Assembly: GCF_017353415.1 (NCBI RefSeq)
Contig: NZ_JAFMPX010000013.1
Location: 16,877-80,876 of the forward strand
Direction: 5' to 3'
Source: Arthrobacter sp. E3
GTDB taxonomy: Bacteria; Actinomycetota; Actinomycetes; Actinomycetales; Micrococcaceae
DNA length: 64,000 nt
In this document: one piece after another, positions 8,083 to 18,074 of the stretch
Numbering within the stretch: position 1 is the stretch's first letter
Layout: the number at the start of each line of letters is the position of its first letter
Position numbers and translations under genes: made by a program
Notes under the pieces: generated by a model
Seen by the model: only the letters and a program-made list of their open reading frames with translations
Databases searched by the model: none
What the model was told of the DNA's origin: nothing

Positions 8083-8814
8083 TCAGCCAACCATGCCGCT
8101 GGCTCCCAGCACGTTTCCGATGATGAATGTGGCGGCCAGTGCCAGCGCACCTCCCACCACCACACGGACTGCTGCACGCCCTCTGTTGCTGCCGCCAAGG
8201 TAGGCTCCGAACCACCCGGTCAGTCCCAGTGCCACAATGACGGCCACGAACGTAACGGGGACGCGCAAAGACGGCGGCGGAAGAAGGATGGCCAACAGCG
8301 GCAGGATGGCACCCAGCGTGAACGCCACGGCAGATGCCAGTGCCGCGGACCAGGCACTGACGACGTCGTCCTGGTCAATGTTCATTTCAATGGAAAGGTG
8401 CGCCGACAGGGCATCGTGGGCCGTCAGCTCCTCCGCCACGTTCAGGGCCGTTGCCGGGCTCAACCCTTTTGCCTGGTACATGGCGGCCAGTTCCGCCAGT
8501 TCCTCTTCGGGCTGCTCGGCAAGCTCGGTCCGCTCCTTTTCAATCAGCGCGTGCTGGCTGTCCCTTTGGCTGCTGACGGAGACATATTCTCCCAACGCCA
8601 TGGAAACCGCGCCACCAACAAGCCCCGCCACTCCTGCCGTCAGGATGGGGCCGGTGCTAGTGCTCACCCCAGCCACACCCACCACAATTGCGGCGACGGA
8701 AACAATCCCGTCGTTAGCCCCTAAAATGCCAGCGCGAAGCCAATTGAGCCGTTGGGCGAGCTCTGGCCGGTGGGGCTCGCCACCGTGGAACGCCGCTTCC
8801 GGCCCCGGGATCAT
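8083..8814 (-). CDS. VIT-family (CCC1-type) iron/manganese transporter
   Basis: A 243-residue membrane protein of the VIT1/CCC1 family. LRAGILGANDGIVSVAAIVV (helix 1), MALGEYVSVSSQRD after helix 2 and three C-terminal helices are all present. Between helices 2 and 3 lies an acidic Glu-rich arm (ELAEQPEEELAELAAMYQ) of the kind that binds metal in VIT proteins. ATG at 8814 is preceded by AGGG six bases away. Predicted to move Fe2+/Mn2+ across the membrane. Confidence 0.92.
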   Translation of the reverse strand: MIPGPEAAFHGGEPHRPELAQRLNWLRAGILGANDGIVSVAAIVVGVAGVSTSTGPILTAGVAGLVGGAVSMALGEYVSVSSQRDSQHALIEKERTELAEQPEEELAELAAMYQAKGLSPATALNVAEELTAHDALSAHLSIEMNIDQDDVVSAWSAALASAVAFTLGAILPLLAILLPPPSLRVPVTFVAVIVALGLTGWFGAYLGGSNRGRAAVRVVVGGALALAATFIIGNVLGASGMVG

Positions 8815-8993
8815 GCCACACCCTGCGGTGCACGCACATCGTTGCAAAGTTTCAACATTTTTCGGCTTTCTTCAAAATTACCGTGCGCCCGCAAACCCGA
8901 GCGCATGAGTCCTAGGGCAGAGGCTACCGCTCCTTGCGTTTCGGCACCACCGTTCCGCATACCGCCGCTGAACTGCGAAGTCGTGAAGGCAGC

Positions 8994-9035
8994 AAAAAGT
9001 CCGGCCATCCATGGGTAGGATGACCGGACTTTTTT
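8994..9035 (-). terminator. Rho-independent terminator after the tRNA-Ala pair
   Basis: AAAAAGTCCGG at 8994-9004 pairs with CCGGACTTTTT at 9024-9034. It follows the 3' end of the minus-strand tRNA at 9039. Confidence 0.85.
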
Positions 9036-9038
9036 CTT

Positions 9039-9114
9039 TGGTGGAGCTGAGGGGACTCGAACCCCTGACCCCCTGCATGCCATGCAGGTGCGCTACCAGC
9101 TGCGCCACAGCCCC
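9039..9114 (-). tRNA. tRNA-Ala (anticodon GGC)
   Basis: A complete cloverleaf. The acceptor is GGGGCTG/CAGCTCC with discriminator A and encoded CCA. The anticodon arm is CCTGC-ATGGCAT-GCAGG, giving GGC. It is identical to the neighbouring copy at 9169-9244. Confidence 0.97.
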
Positions 9115-9168
9115 AAAGACATTATTAAGTTGTAACCACCGGCTGCTGTTTCAGCATTCCGGTCGGTT

Positions 9169-9244
9169 TGGTGGAGCTGAGGGGACTCGAACCCCTGACC
9201 CCCTGCATGCCATGCAGGTGCGCTACCAGCTGCGCCACAGCCCC
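9169..9244 (-). tRNA. tRNA-Ala (anticodon GGC), second identical copy
   Basis: Base-for-base the same 76 nt as the tRNA at 9039-9114, 54 bases upstream of it in transcription. The two are probably one transcript. Confidence 0.97.
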
Positions 9245-9344
9245 AAACTGTTCCTCCAGCCTTGACCAATCGGTCTTGGCCGGAACAACTTGTCTATCCT
9301 AGAACACGTTTCACCCACCTGCCAAATCGGGCTTTAAAGCTTGT

Positions 9345-10094
9345 CTAATCCTCAACGGGTTCGGCTAAGTCTTCGGGTAGTTCGTACGGTTCTGGAAGAG
9401 TTCCAACATTGTGTTCAAGCAGGCGCCAGATGCCCATTCCGTCATTGTTGGGGTCAGTTTGGGCAGCTTCAACCACTGACCAATGGCAGTTGGACAGCCC
9501 GGACATGGCCCGCCACAGCTCCTCCGGCAGGCCCAACAGTTTTGCCAGTGCCACGCGTGTGGCTCCCCCATGGGTGGTGACCACCAGAGTGCCGCCGTCG
9601 GGCATATCCTCGGCTTTCTCCAAGATGGCCTCAACCATGCGCTGGGCCACCTCCACGCGGGTCTCCCCGCCGCCTGCACGCACACCCGGCTCATCCTTCT
9701 GCCACAAGGCAATGTCGTCCGGGAAGTGTTCGATGATGTCATCGAACGTCCTGCCCTCCCACTCCCCGCCATACGTTTCACGCAGGCGGGGATCCACCAG
9801 AACCTCACTGCCCATCAGGGTTGCGAGCTCCTGAGCGGTGGCATAGGCCCTACCCAAGTCGGAGGAAAGGATCTGCACGTTCAGCTGAGCATTGTTGCGA
9901 ACCAGCTTTCCCGCCAACAACGCTGCGGCACGACTGGCTTGTGAAACACCCACCTCATCCAGCGGAATGTCTGTTTGGCCTTGAAAGCGCCGCGCAGCAT
10001 TCCAGGCGGTGCGTCCGTGGCGCCAAAAGATCACCCGTCGCCGCGTTCCGGCGGACTGCAGGACCGAGTGTTCTGGTTCAATTCCAGCCATCAA
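9345..10094 (-). CDS. Histidine phosphatase family protein (possible glucosyl-3-phosphoglycerate phosphatase)
   Basis: A 249-residue branch-2 phosphatase. RVIFWRHGRTAWNAARRFQG (residues about 20-39) carries the catalytic RHG, and VVTTHGGATRVAL holds the second His. It lies 33 bases after rsfS. In M. tuberculosis the gene beside rsfS-nadD is Rv2419c, glucosyl-3-phosphoglycerate phosphatase (GpgP), so this role is a reasonable inference from order; sequence alone supports only a phosphoglycerate mutase-like phosphatase. Confidence 0.88.
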   Translation of the reverse strand: MMAGIEPEHSVLQSAGTRRRVIFWRHGRTAWNAARRFQGQTDIPLDEVGVSQASRAAALLAGKLVRNNAQLNVQILSSDLGRAYATAQELATLMGSEVLVDPRLRETYGGEWEGRTFDDIIEHFPDDIALWQKDEPGVRAGGGETRVEVAQRMVEAILEKAEDMPDGGTLVVTTHGGATRVALAKLLGLPEELWRAMSGLSNCHWSVVEAAQTDPNNDGMGIWRLLEHNVGTLPEPYELPEDLAEPVED

Positions 10095-10127
10095 GGGAAG
10101 TATCCGTTCCAGAGCCCTTTGCAGGGA

Positions 10128-10607
10128 TTAGTTCTTGTTGGCCTGAGCGTTGGCCGGGACGTCGGTCTCAGTGCCTGCCGCAGTCACGGGCTCAGCGTCA
10201 GCTCCGGCGGCAGCGGAGGCACCGGCCGGCTTCGCCGACGGGTCGAGCTCGCCCAGCTGCAGGTCGATGACAGGGCAGTCTCCGTACAGGCGTTCCAGAG
10301 CGTAAAAGACCCTGTCTTCCTCATGCTGGACGTGAACCACGATGTCGGCGTAGTCCAGCAGCACCCAGCGGCCTCCTGAACGTCCTTCGCGACGTACGGG
10401 GCGCAAGTCAAACTTGTGCAGCTCGTCTTCGATCCCGTCCACAATGGCGTTGACCTGACGCTCGGTTTCCGCCGATGCGATGAAGAAAATATCCGTGATG
10501 GCCAAGCGGTCGCTGACATCAATGGCTGTTACATTCAGGGCCAGCTTGTCCGATGCCGCACGTGCTGCTGCGCGTGCAAGTTCAATTGACTGTTCTGTTG
10601 CCGTCAC
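10128..10607 (-). CDS. rsfS: Ribosome silencing factor RsfS
   Basis: A 159-residue protein of the RsfS/Iojap family, which binds uL14 and blocks 30S-50S joining in starvation. IFFIASAETERQVNAIVDGI, GRSGGRWVLLDYADIVVHVQ and RVFYALERLYGD are the core motifs. A 35-residue Ala-rich tail after the domain is extra. The start is GTG with AAAGGA upstream. It lies in the nadD-repeat protein-rsfS operon. Confidence 0.96.
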   Translation of the reverse strand: MTATEQSIELARAAARAASDKLALNVTAIDVSDRLAITDIFFIASAETERQVNAIVDGIEDELHKFDLRPVRREGRSGGRWVLLDYADIVVHVQHEEDRVFYALERLYGDCPVIDLQLGELDPSAKPAGASAAAGADAEPVTAAGTETDVPANAQANKN

Positions 10608-10634
10608 TACTGTTTCCTTTGATTGGTAAAAAAT

Positions 10635-12437
10635 TTAGCGTGTAAGAGATGTGATGAGAAAGATGACGCCCACAACCAGGGCAGCGCCGCCAACAATGAG
10701 GCTTCCCCACTGCAGCCGCCGATTACGCTGGGTACGCCGCAGCCCTGCCGTCATTGCATCCAGCGGCTCAAGTCCATGAGCATAGTCGGCTGGCATCGGG
10801 GGCATCTGCGACCGGTGCATCTCGGCGCGCACTGGGGCAGGCGTTGCGGCAGCTGCTTCAGCGGGTGCCACGGCCACAGGTCCGACGGCGGAGCCCGCGG
10901 TTGGGTGCCCGCCCGTAAGTACACGTTTACCGTGACTGGGGCTGTGGACGGATTCTGATGCCGGGACTGCTTCAGAACGTTCAGTACTCGTGGTGGGAAC
11001 CACGGTGCTGGTTACCTCGCTCTTATGCTTGGCCGTTGTGCGCTGCACCTGTGGTTCAGGTACTTGTGCGGGGTGAGCACCGAGCGGCTCCGTTGCGGCG
11101 GCAGCGGTGTAGGCCGCTGTCCCTACATTCGAGGTGCTTATGGGTGCCGATTTTCCCGCCGAACGGGGCAGCGGTTTCCTGGGCCCGGCGGTTTGCTGAC
11201 GCATTGACTGGGTGACGATCGGCACATGCGTTGTTGCAGGCGGGCGCATCACGGACCGGTCGATGCCGGGCACCTGGATAAATTCCAGCGGAGTGACCAT
11301 GGCCAGGTTGTCGGTCGCCGTGGGGTCGGGGGTCGGCCGTCGGTTCCTGGCATTCTCCTGCCCCAGCCGTTCACGGGCCTCGGCCCGCTGGTTGAGAACG
11401 GCGGCACGGCCACTGTCTTCCCGCTGCGCTGCCACGACCGTCAATTCCTCGGATGTGGGGATGGTTGTCCCCGGCGCCTGATTGCTACCATGCGCGCCGG
11501 CACGGCCCGAACCGCGTGCCACTGATGAGGGAGCATCCACGGCACCGGACGAAGCGCGGCGGCCAGTGCGGCGGTGAGCGAAGGGCCCCAACAGCGGGCT
11601 GCTTCCCTGGCCCCCCGGAACTGCCGTGCTGGCTTCTGCCTGCTGTCCAGTGCCCTGTCCGGGTAGCGCCGCAGGTTCCGCGTCGAGGAGCTTCTTGTAG
11701 GAGCTCTGGGCTGCTCTTTCGCGTCCACCCGTTTGGGACTGCCGTTCTACCGGTACTGCTCCTCTATCCGACTGGGTGGTCGGTTCCACCTGCCCTGCAG
11801 TGGCTGGTGAGACCGCGGAGGCGGGGACCGCGGGACCTGTCGTGGATTCACCAGCCGAAGCCTGAACGGCAGCAACGCCAGTTTTACGCGCAGCAGCGCC
11901 GGTTTTGGGTGCAGCAGCGCCACTTCTACGCGCAGCGGCTCCGGTCTTGGCCGCAGCAGCGCCAGTTTTGGGTGCAGCAGACCCAGTTTTGGGTGTAGCA
12001 GCGCCACTTCTACGCGCAGCGGCTCCGGTCTTGGCCGTGGCAGCGCCGGTTTTGGTCGCAACAGCAGTTTTACGCGCAGCGGCTCCGGTCTTAGCCGTGG
12101 CAGACCCGGGCTTGGGCGCAACAGCGCCGAGCTTGGGTGCAGCAGCGCCAGTTTCACGCTCACCGGCTCCGGTCTTGGCGGTGGCAGCGCCGGTTTTGGG
12201 CGCAGCAGCAGTGTTACGCGCAGCGGCTCCGGTCTTGGCCGTGGCAGAGGCGGTTTTGGGTGTAGCCGCGTTTTGAGGACCGGCGCCAGTCTTACGTGCA
12301 GCAGCGTTTTGGGGACCAGCGGCGCTTTTGGGCGTGGCGGTGCCGGGCTTCAGCGGCTGTCCCGTGGCGCCGCTTGATTTGGCCGACTGCGCACGCGGTT
12401 CCCTGCGGCTGCGAATCGGCTCCGTTTCCTTGCTCAT
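10635..12437 (-). CDS. Heptapeptide-repeat, tail-anchored membrane protein
   Basis: A 600-residue protein with no recognised homologue. Residues about 34-190 are some 20 tandem heptads of the form (P/A/R)(K/R)(T/S)GAA(A/T), strongly basic and like histone H1 or mycobacterial HupB tails. Residues 190-560 are low-complexity Ala/Pro/Thr/Ser. The end is a single membrane helix (GSLIVGGAALVVGVIFLITS) two or three residues from the C-terminus, preceded by a basic RRTQRNRRLQW. ATG at 12437 overlaps the nadD stop (TGATG). It would sit in the cytoplasm held to the membrane by its tail; binding of nucleic acid or polyphosphate is a guess. Confidence 0.8.
   Translation of the reverse strand: MSKETEPIRSRREPRAQSAKSSGATGQPLKPGTATPKSAAGPQNAAARKTGAGPQNAATPKTASATAKTGAAARNTAAAPKTGAATAKTGAGERETGAAAPKLGAVAPKPGSATAKTGAAARKTAVATKTGAATAKTGAAARRSGAATPKTGSAAPKTGAAAAKTGAAARRSGAAAPKTGAAARKTGVAAVQASAGESTTGPAVPASAVSPATAGQVEPTTQSDRGAVPVERQSQTGGRERAAQSSYKKLLDAEPAALPGQGTGQQAEASTAVPGGQGSSPLLGPFAHRRTGRRASSGAVDAPSSVARGSGRAGAHGSNQAPGTTIPTSEELTVVAAQREDSGRAAVLNQRAEARERLGQENARNRRPTPDPTATDNLAMVTPLEFIQVPGIDRSVMRPPATTHVPIVTQSMRQQTAGPRKPLPRSAGKSAPISTSNVGTAAYTAAAATEPLGAHPAQVPEPQVQRTTAKHKSEVTSTVVPTTSTERSEAVPASESVHSPSHGKRVLTGGHPTAGSAVGPVAVAPAEAAAATPAPVRAEMHRSQMPPMPADYAHGLEPLDAMTAGLRRTQRNRRLQWGSLIVGGAALVVGVIFLITSLTR
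11868..12338 (-). repeat. 21-bp tandem coding repeats (heptads)
   Basis: The repeat array of the protein at 10635-12437. Consecutive 21-base units code xKTGAAx; higher-order copies such as AKTGAAARRSGAA recur two or three times, which suggests recent unequal duplication. Length polymorphism between strains is expected. Confidence 0.9.
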
Positions 12438-13156
12438 CACTCACTCATTCGGTTCTGGAAATCTTCGGTTCTCGAAGTTACCGGCACGATCCCTGCAAGG
12501 GCATTCGTGGCGGGTTGTAGGTAGAGACCATATTTGGCAATGTATTGTACGACTCCGTCAGGCACCAAGTACCAGACGGGATTGTGCTCCGCCACCCGCA
12601 TCCTGCAATCAGTGGACGAGATTGACATGGCGGGCACTTCCAACAAACTTACATCGGTGCGCCCCCTGTCATCGAGGACATGCCCGGGACGGGTTACACC
12701 AACAAAATGGGCCAGATCCCACAGCTCGTCGCTGTCTTTCCACGACATGATCTGTGCCATGGCATCGGCTCCGGTGATAAAAAACAAATCCGCCTCAGGA
12801 CGCATCCTGCGCAAGTCGCGCAATGTGTCGATCGTGAAGGTGGGGCCGGGCCTGTCAATGTCCACACGGCTCACGGTGAACTGGGGGTTTGCTGCGGTGG
12901 CAATGACTGTCATCAAATACCTGTGTTCAGCGGCGCTAACCTGGTTCTTGGCTTTCTGCCACGGTTCACCCGTGGGCACGAAGATAACTTCGTCAAGCTT
13001 AAAGACACTCGCAACCTCACTGGCTGCGACAAGGTGACCATGGTGGATTGGGTCGAACGTTCCACCCATGACCCCAACACGCAGACGACCCTTGGCGCTT
13101 TCAACCGAAGGCGCCAAGGGTGTTTGCTCAGTGATTGGAGGACGCCGAATCGTCAC
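12437..13156 (-). CDS. nadD: Nicotinate-mononucleotide adenylyltransferase
   Basis: A 239-residue nucleotidyltransferase of NAD synthesis. [18 protein letters not shown] (residues about 28-45) holds the HxGH ATP site, FFITGADAM and SWKDSDEL are NadD-specific, and MSISSTDCR is the ISSTxxR motif. The C-terminal 30 residues go beyond the usual end. The GTG start at 13156 overlaps the preceding small gene by 29 bases. Confidence 0.95.
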   Translation of the reverse strand: MTIRRPPITEQTPLAPSVESAKGRLRVGVMGGTFDPIHHGHLVAASEVASVFKLDEVIFVPTGEPWQKAKNQVSAAEHRYLMTVIATAANPQFTVSRVDIDRPGPTFTIDTLRDLRRMRPEADLFFITGADAMAQIMSWKDSDELWDLAHFVGVTRPGHVLDDRGRTDVSLLEVPAMSISSTDCRMRVAEHNPVWYLVPDGVVQYIAKYGLYLQPATNALAGIVPVTSRTEDFQNRMSE

Positions 13157-13373
13157 CGTGCAAGTGCTTGTTCGTGTGCTGGCGGTGCGGGTCCTCGGAA
13201 GCTTCGACTGCCGCGTGTCGGTTGCCCAAGTTCATGAATGAGACCGTGACGAACATCAACAGCAGCAGCGCTGCGAGCATTGCCCCGCCAATCACGAACG
13301 GGGGTGCGATCAACGGCGCAAGGTCATGTTCCTCTGCGGCAGCCAGTACGACTCCTGCAAGCTGGGTCAGCAT
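13128..13373 (-). CDS. Small single-pass membrane protein with His-rich tail
   Basis: An 81-residue protein: a short N-terminus, one helix ([20 protein letters not shown], about residues 28-47) and a hydrophilic tail containing [13 protein letters not shown], which could bind a metal. AGGGGAG lies five bases before the ATG, so it is very probably expressed. It overlaps the start of nadD and heads that operon. Function unknown. Confidence 0.78.
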   Translation of the reverse strand: MLTQLAGVVLAAAEEHDLAPLIAPPFVIGGAMLAALLLLMFVTVSFMNLGNRHAAVEASEDPHRQHTNKHLHGDDSASSNH

Positions 13374-13494
13374 TATTTCTCCCCTAGGGTGCGTGGCCGG
13401 GCGGCAGTGTAACCGCGACCGAACCGTCTATCACTTGAATTCTTTTCTAATGGTACGTGCAATCGACGTACACTGGCACACCGACGGGCCGAAT

Positions 13495-14775
13495 TCAGCC
13501 CCGGACCTGACCTTCGCCTTGCACAATCCATTTGGTGGTGGTCAACTCTGTCAGGCCCATGGGCCCGCGAGCATGCAGTTTTTGCGTGGAAATACCGACT
13601 TCGGCCCCGAGGCCCAGCTCGCCGCCGTCGGTGAAACGAGTGCTCGCATTCACAATGACTGCGGCCGAATCAATTTCAGCAATGAACTTTTCAGCATTGG
13701 CCAAGTTGTTCGTCACGATCGCTTCCGTGTGGCCTGTGCTCCAAGTGCGGATGTGGGCGATGGCGTCCGGCATGGAATCGACCATCTTCACGGCCAGGTC
13801 AAGGTCCATGTATTCGGTAGCCCAGTCCTCATCCGTGGCCGGCACTGCCGTGACTCCTGCTGGCAGAACAGCCTGTACACGCTCATCGACGTGCAGGCGA
13901 ACTCCCGCCTTCGACAGTGCTTTGAGTACTGCTGGAAGAACAGTCGCATCTTTGTGGACCAACAGCGTCTCCACTGTGTTGCACACGCTGGGGCGGTGTG
14001 TTTTCGCGTTCAGCAGGATGTTGACGCTCATTTCCTCTTCGGCACTGCTGTCGATGAAGATATGCACGTTGCCTTCACCCGTTTCAATGACAGGAACGGC
14101 AGAATTGTTCACCACCGTCTGGATCAGCTCACGTCCGCCGCGGGGAATCAACACGTCGACGGAGCCTCGCGCCTTCATGATGAGGTTGGCGCCTTCACGG
14201 CCGAACTGGTCCACGGACTGGACGGCGTCTGCTGGCAGGCCCACAGCGTCAAGGGCCTCGCGCAATAGGCCGAGCAAAGCCTTGTTGGTGTGGGCAGCTG
14301 CGCTCCCACCGCGCAGGATCACGGCGTTGCCGCTCTTGAGGGCAAGGCCGGCAATATCAACGGTAACGTTGGGACGTGCTTCGTAGATGGCGGCAACCAC
14401 ACCCATGGGGACGTTGATTTGGCGCATGCGCAGGCCGTTGGGCAGAGTCTGTCCACGGACCACGTTGCCTACGGGGTCTGGAAGGCTGGCAAGGTTTTCC
14501 AATGCGTCGGCCAGCCCCTGGACGCGGACCTTGGTCAGTGTGAGGCGATCGAGCAGTGGTAGTGAAGTTCCGTTTTCGTGGCCTGCTGCCACATCCTTGG
14601 CGTTGGCTGCAAGGATGGCATCTTGGTGTTCCAAAAGCGACTTGGCAATGGCCCGCAGGCCTTTGTCTTTCCAGGCACGGTTGGCTCCGGCCATGCGGCG
14701 GGAAGCTCGGCGGGCACGCTCGGTGATGGCCTGAACTTCAGCGGAAATATTTACTTTTACAATCGGTTCGGTCAT
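13495..14775 (-). CDS. proA: Glutamate-5-semialdehyde dehydrogenase
   Basis: A 426-residue enzyme of proline synthesis that reduces gamma-glutamyl phosphate with NADPH. The nucleotide site shows in VILRGGSAAAHTNKAL, PRGGRELIQTVV is a family motif, and the catalytic Cys lies in THRPSVCNTVETLL. It follows proB after a 61-base gap containing a hairpin. Confidence 0.97.
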   Translation of the reverse strand: MTEPIVKVNISAEVQAITERARRASRRMAGANRAWKDKGLRAIAKSLLEHQDAILAANAKDVAAGHENGTSLPLLDRLTLTKVRVQGLADALENLASLPDPVGNVVRGQTLPNGLRMRQINVPMGVVAAIYEARPNVTVDIAGLALKSGNAVILRGGSAAAHTNKALLGLLREALDAVGLPADAVQSVDQFGREGANLIMKARGSVDVLIPRGGRELIQTVVNNSAVPVIETGEGNVHIFIDSSAEEEMSVNILLNAKTHRPSVCNTVETLLVHKDATVLPAVLKALSKAGVRLHVDERVQAVLPAGVTAVPATDEDWATEYMDLDLAVKMVDSMPDAIAHIRTWSTGHTEAIVTNNLANAEKFIAEIDSAAVIVNASTRFTDGGELGLGAEVGISTQKLHARGPMGLTELTTTKWIVQGEGQVRG

Positions 14776-14791
14776 CCATCAAGTCTAGGGC

Positions 14792-14826
14792 ACCGAGACC
14801 TGCGTCGCTGTGACGCAGGCCTCGGT
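14792..14826 (-). other. Hairpin in the proB-proA gap
   Basis: ACCGAGaCCTGCGTC at 14792-14806 and GACGCAGGcCTCGGT at 14812-14826 pair over 14 of 15 bases around a five-base loop. No T-run follows, so it may lower or stabilise proA-side transcript rather than end it. Confidence 0.6.
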
Positions 14827-14836
14827 CAGCTAAGCG

Positions 14837-16003
14837 CTAAACGCTCAGGATCACCAAGTCATCAACATGGACCACTTCACGCTCGAATTGCTGGCCCATG
14901 ACTTTTGCCAGGTTCTTGGTTGAGTGGCCCAGCATCTGCGGCAGGTCGGAATTACGGAAGTTGACCAGTCCGTGGGCAAACACGTTCCCGTGTGAATCAC
15001 AGATCTCGACGGCGTCTCCGGCAACAAATTCTCCGCTGACGGCGGTGATTCCTGCTGGCAGCACGGACTTGTTCCGTTCGGTGACTGCCCGGACAGCGCC
15101 GTCATCCAGTACCAGACGCCCGCGGATATCCGCCAGGTGTGCCAGCCACAGCATTCGCACGGAGCGTCTGTTGCCGTTCTCGCCGAACCAGGTTCCCACG
15201 TCCTCACCTGCCAGTGCGGCAGCCGCTTGGGCGGTGGAGGTGACAAGGGCTGGAATCCCGGTTTCGGCTGCAATCATGGCAGCCTGTACCTTCGTGGCCA
15301 TGCCTCCTGTGCCCAGCCCGGCCTTGCCAGTGGTGCCGATGACGACCCCTTCAAGGTCGTCGGGTGAGTCCACTTGGCTAATGCGCGTGGCCCCTTGCGA
15401 GGGTGGACCGTCGTACAAGGAGTCAACATCGGACAGCAACAACAGGGCATCTGCCTTGACGAGGTGTGCCACGAGGGCCGCGAGCCGGTCATTGTCGCCG
15501 AAACGAATCTCACGGGTGGCAACAGTGTCGTTTTCATTGACAATGGGAATGACGCCCAGGTTGAGCAATCGTTCCAAGGCCCGATGCGCATTGACATGCT
15601 GGCGGCGTTTGGCCAGGTCTTCGGCTGTCAGCAACACCTGCGAAGCAATGACTCCATGGGCACTAAAGACCTTGTTGTAGTAAGCCATCAACAACCCCTG
15701 GCCCACGCTGGCAGCTGCCTGCTGCGTCGCAAGGTCATACGGTCTACGAACCAGGCCCAACGGTGCCAAACCTGCCGAGATAGCACCGGAGGACACCAGA
15801 ATGATCTCCGTTCCCGCCTTGTGCCGCTCAGCCAGCACACCGGCGAGCTGGGTCAGTGCCTCCTCTGAAATACCGCCAACAAGCGACGTCAAGGAGGACG
15901 ACCCGACCTTCACCACGATTCGGGACGCGGTGGCGATAGTCTGCCGTACCGGCAGGGAAAGCTCTTGGTCATGTTCCATAATTGTCAATGCTTCCAGGCT
16001 CAT
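14837..16003 (-). CDS. proB: Glutamate 5-kinase
   Basis: A 388-residue ATP:glutamate kinase, first step of proline synthesis. It has the amino-acid-kinase domain ([43 protein letters not shown]) and a C-terminal PUA domain (from about residue 290). The ATG at 16003 overlaps the obg stop as ATGA; a second candidate is Met9 (15979). Overlap makes coupling to obg likely. Confidence 0.97.
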   Translation of the reverse strand: MSLEALTIMEHDQELSLPVRQTIATASRIVVKVGSSSLTSLVGGISEEALTQLAGVLAERHKAGTEIILVSSGAISAGLAPLGLVRRPYDLATQQAAASVGQGLLMAYYNKVFSAHGVIASQVLLTAEDLAKRRQHVNAHRALERLLNLGVIPIVNENDTVATREIRFGDNDRLAALVAHLVKADALLLLSDVDSLYDGPPSQGATRISQVDSPDDLEGVVIGTTGKAGLGTGGMATKVQAAMIAAETGIPALVTSTAQAAAALAGEDVGTWFGENGNRRSVRMLWLAHLADIRGRLVLDDGAVRAVTERNKSVLPAGITAVSGEFVAGDAVEICDSHGNVFAHGLVNFRNSDLPQMLGHSTKNLAKVMGQQFEREVVHVDDLVILSV

Positions 16004-17616
16004 AGATCCTTAGTGGTAGTCGATTCTGCGGATTCACCTTCAGCGGCCAAATCGGCTTCAATGAAGTGCGTTTTGGTTGATTGGCGGTTGGTTGATTCGG
16101 TCCAGATGCCGGCCTTGCGCTCGGCCTCGAGTTCTGCACGGGCCGCAGCCTTTGCGTCGCGGCGCTCCTGCTGTTCCTGGCGCTTCTGCGAACGGGTGGG
16201 ACGATCTCCCAGATCGAGCAGGCGCAAGTCGGTGCCGCGCGGTGCCGCCAAGTGTTCGGCGCCACCCATCATGGTGGGTTCCCAATCAAAGATCATACCG
16301 TGCTCCCCGCCAATGACAACTGTGTCACCGGGAGTGGCACCCATCCGGAAAAGTTCCTTCTCGACGCCGGCCTTCGCCAATCGGTCTGCCAGATAGCCGA
16401 TGGCTTCCTCGTTCTGGAAATCAGTCTGCTCAACCCACCGCTCGGGCTTCTCTCCACGGACACGGAACAGGGGCTCCAAGTTTCGTTCTTCACGAACGAT
16501 CTTGAAGGGCACGGCGTTGACTGCACGGGGGCGCAGTACAACGGGTTCCACCTTGGCCGGGGCCTCAATGATCTGCTGACGGGCGGCCATGACAATTTCT
16601 GCCATGGCGTAGCCGAGCCCCTTCAGTCCCTCATGGCTCGCCGCGGAAACTTCAAAGACCCGGTAGCCGCGTGACTCCAGGTCGCCGCGCACAAACTCTG
16701 CCATGTCACGTCCGTCGGGGGAATCCACCTTGTTGAGCGCCACCAGACGAGGGCGTGCATTCAAAGGCACCACATCGCCGTCGGTGCCGGCATAGCTCAT
16801 GTCGACGTCGTACCGGTCAAGCTCGCGCTCAATGATGGCCAGGTCACTGATGGGGTCGCGGTCCGCCTCAAGCGCGGCGCAGTCCAGGACGTGCACAATG
16901 GCCGCGCAACGCTCCACGTGGCGCAGGAAGTTATGGCCCAGGCCCTTGCCTTCGCTGGCGCCCTCAATGAGGCCCGGAACGTCGGCCATGGTGAAGCGGA
17001 CCTCCCCGGCCTGGACAACGCCCAGATTGGGGATCAGGGTGGTGAAGGGGTAGTCGGCAATCTTGGGCCGTGCCGCAGACATGGCGGCGATGAGGCTGGA
17101 CTTGCCGGCGGACGGGAAACCCACTAGGGCAATATCTGCAATGGACTTCAATTCAAGGACAATGTCGGCCTCTGAGCCTGCGATGCCCAACAGGGCGAAA
17201 CCCGGGGCCTTGCGCTTCAGCGAGGAAAGAGCGTTGTTGCCGAGCCCGCCCAGGCCACCCGCGGCAGCGACGTATTCCGTGCCGATGCCCACGAGGTCGG
17301 CCAGGACATTACCTTCCTTGTCCTTGATGACCGTGCCATCGGGAACTTCAAGGATCAACGAATGGCCGTCCTTGCCATCGCGCCAGTCACCCATGCCGGG
17401 CTGACCGTTGCCGCCCCGGCGGTGGGGAGCGTGGTGGAAGTCAAGCAAGGTGGTGGTCTGGTCGCTGACACGGAAGATGACACTGCCGCCGTCGCCGCCC
17501 TTGCCGCCGTCGGGCCCGCCCAACGGCTTGAATTTTTCACTGTGCACGGAGACGCAGCCATGGCCGCCAGTCCCGCCGGATACATGCAATACAACCCGGT
17601 CAACAAAGCTGGCCAA
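16000..17616 (-). CDS. obg: Obg/CgtA GTPase
   Basis: A 538-residue ribosome-assembly and stress GTPase. The Gly-rich Obg fold fills residues 1-158 ([23 protein letters not shown]), the G domain follows ([31 protein letters not shown]), then the OCT domain (about 350-430) found in Gram-positive and actinobacterial Obg. A basic Gln/Arg/Ala tail completes it. It is transcribed with proB. Confidence 0.97.
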   Translation of the reverse strand: MASFVDRVVLHVSGGTGGHGCVSVHSEKFKPLGGPDGGKGGDGGSVIFRVSDQTTTLLDFHHAPHRRGGNGQPGMGDWRDGKDGHSLILEVPDGTVIKDKEGNVLADLVGIGTEYVAAAGGLGGLGNNALSSLKRKAPGFALLGIAGSEADIVLELKSIADIALVGFPSAGKSSLIAAMSAARPKIADYPFTTLIPNLGVVQAGEVRFTMADVPGLIEGASEGKGLGHNFLRHVERCAAIVHVLDCAALEADRDPISDLAIIERELDRYDVDMSYAGTDGDVVPLNARPRLVALNKVDSPDGRDMAEFVRGDLESRGYRVFEVSAASHEGLKGLGYAMAEIVMAARQQIIEAPAKVEPVVLRPRAVNAVPFKIVREERNLEPLFRVRGEKPERWVEQTDFQNEEAIGYLADRLAKAGVEKELFRMGATPGDTVVIGGEHGMIFDWEPTMMGGAEHLAAPRGTDLRLLDLGDRPTRSQKRQEQQERRDAKAAARAELEAERKAGIWTESTNRQSTKTHFIEADLAAEGESAESTTTKDL

Positions 17617-17703
17617 TGAAATCTCCTTGAATAGAACTTGCCTTGCGCACTCATTCTAGTCCGCAAGTAATCGTTGGCCTGAGTCAAGCCGGTAAAGCTG
17701 CTT

Positions 17704-17742
17704 TAAAAGACAGTGGGGCGGACCATGCGGCCCGCCCCACTG
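17704..17742 (-). terminator. Terminator after rplU-rpmA
   Basis: CAGTGGGGCGG (17711-17721) pairs with CCGCCCCACTG (17732-17742); on the minus strand the hairpin is followed by TCTTTT. Obg begins about 90 bases further on. Confidence 0.75.
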
Positions 17743-17757
17743 GAATAGCTTTGGTGA

Positions 17758-18015
17758 TTAGACCGCAGCTTCAACGATGTTGACTACGCGACGTCCACGA
17801 CGCGTGCCGAACTCGACTGCGCCTGCGTCAAGAGCGAACAATGTGTCGTCCTTGCCGCGACCGACGCCTGCGCCGGGGTGGAAGTGTGTGCCGCGCTGGC
17901 GAACGATGATTTCGCCCGCCTTGACAACCTGACCACCGAAGCGCTTGACGCCAAGGTACTGAGCGTTGGAGTCACGACCGTTGCGAGTGGAACTCGCACC
18001 CTTTTTATGTGCCAT
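17758..18015 (-). CDS. rpmA: 50S ribosomal protein bL27
   Basis: An 85-residue bL27: [20 protein letters not shown], then [20 protein letters not shown]. The N-terminus reaches toward the peptidyl-transferase centre and, as usual in actinobacteria, needs no proteolytic trimming. It is the second gene of the rplU-rpmA operon. Confidence 0.98.
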   Translation of the reverse strand: MAHKKGASSTRNGRDSNAQYLGVKRFGGQVVKAGEIIVRQRGTHFHPGAGVGRGKDDTLFALDAGAVEFGTRRGRRVVNIVEAAV

Positions 18016-18074
18016 TTGAAAATGCCTGCCTTTTGACTAAAAGTTACTAAGTGGATCGACGTTCGAAGCGCTTA

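Noticed and set aside
9011..9265. Plus-strand 84-codon frame with a repeated LRGLEPLTPCMPCRC-like peptide
   Set aside because: It is antisense to the two identical tRNA-Ala genes; the repeat is the tRNA itself.
11868..12338. Regular repeats that could suggest a CRISPR array
   Set aside because: The period is 21 bases, there are no unique spacers, and the repeats keep a reading frame (heptads).
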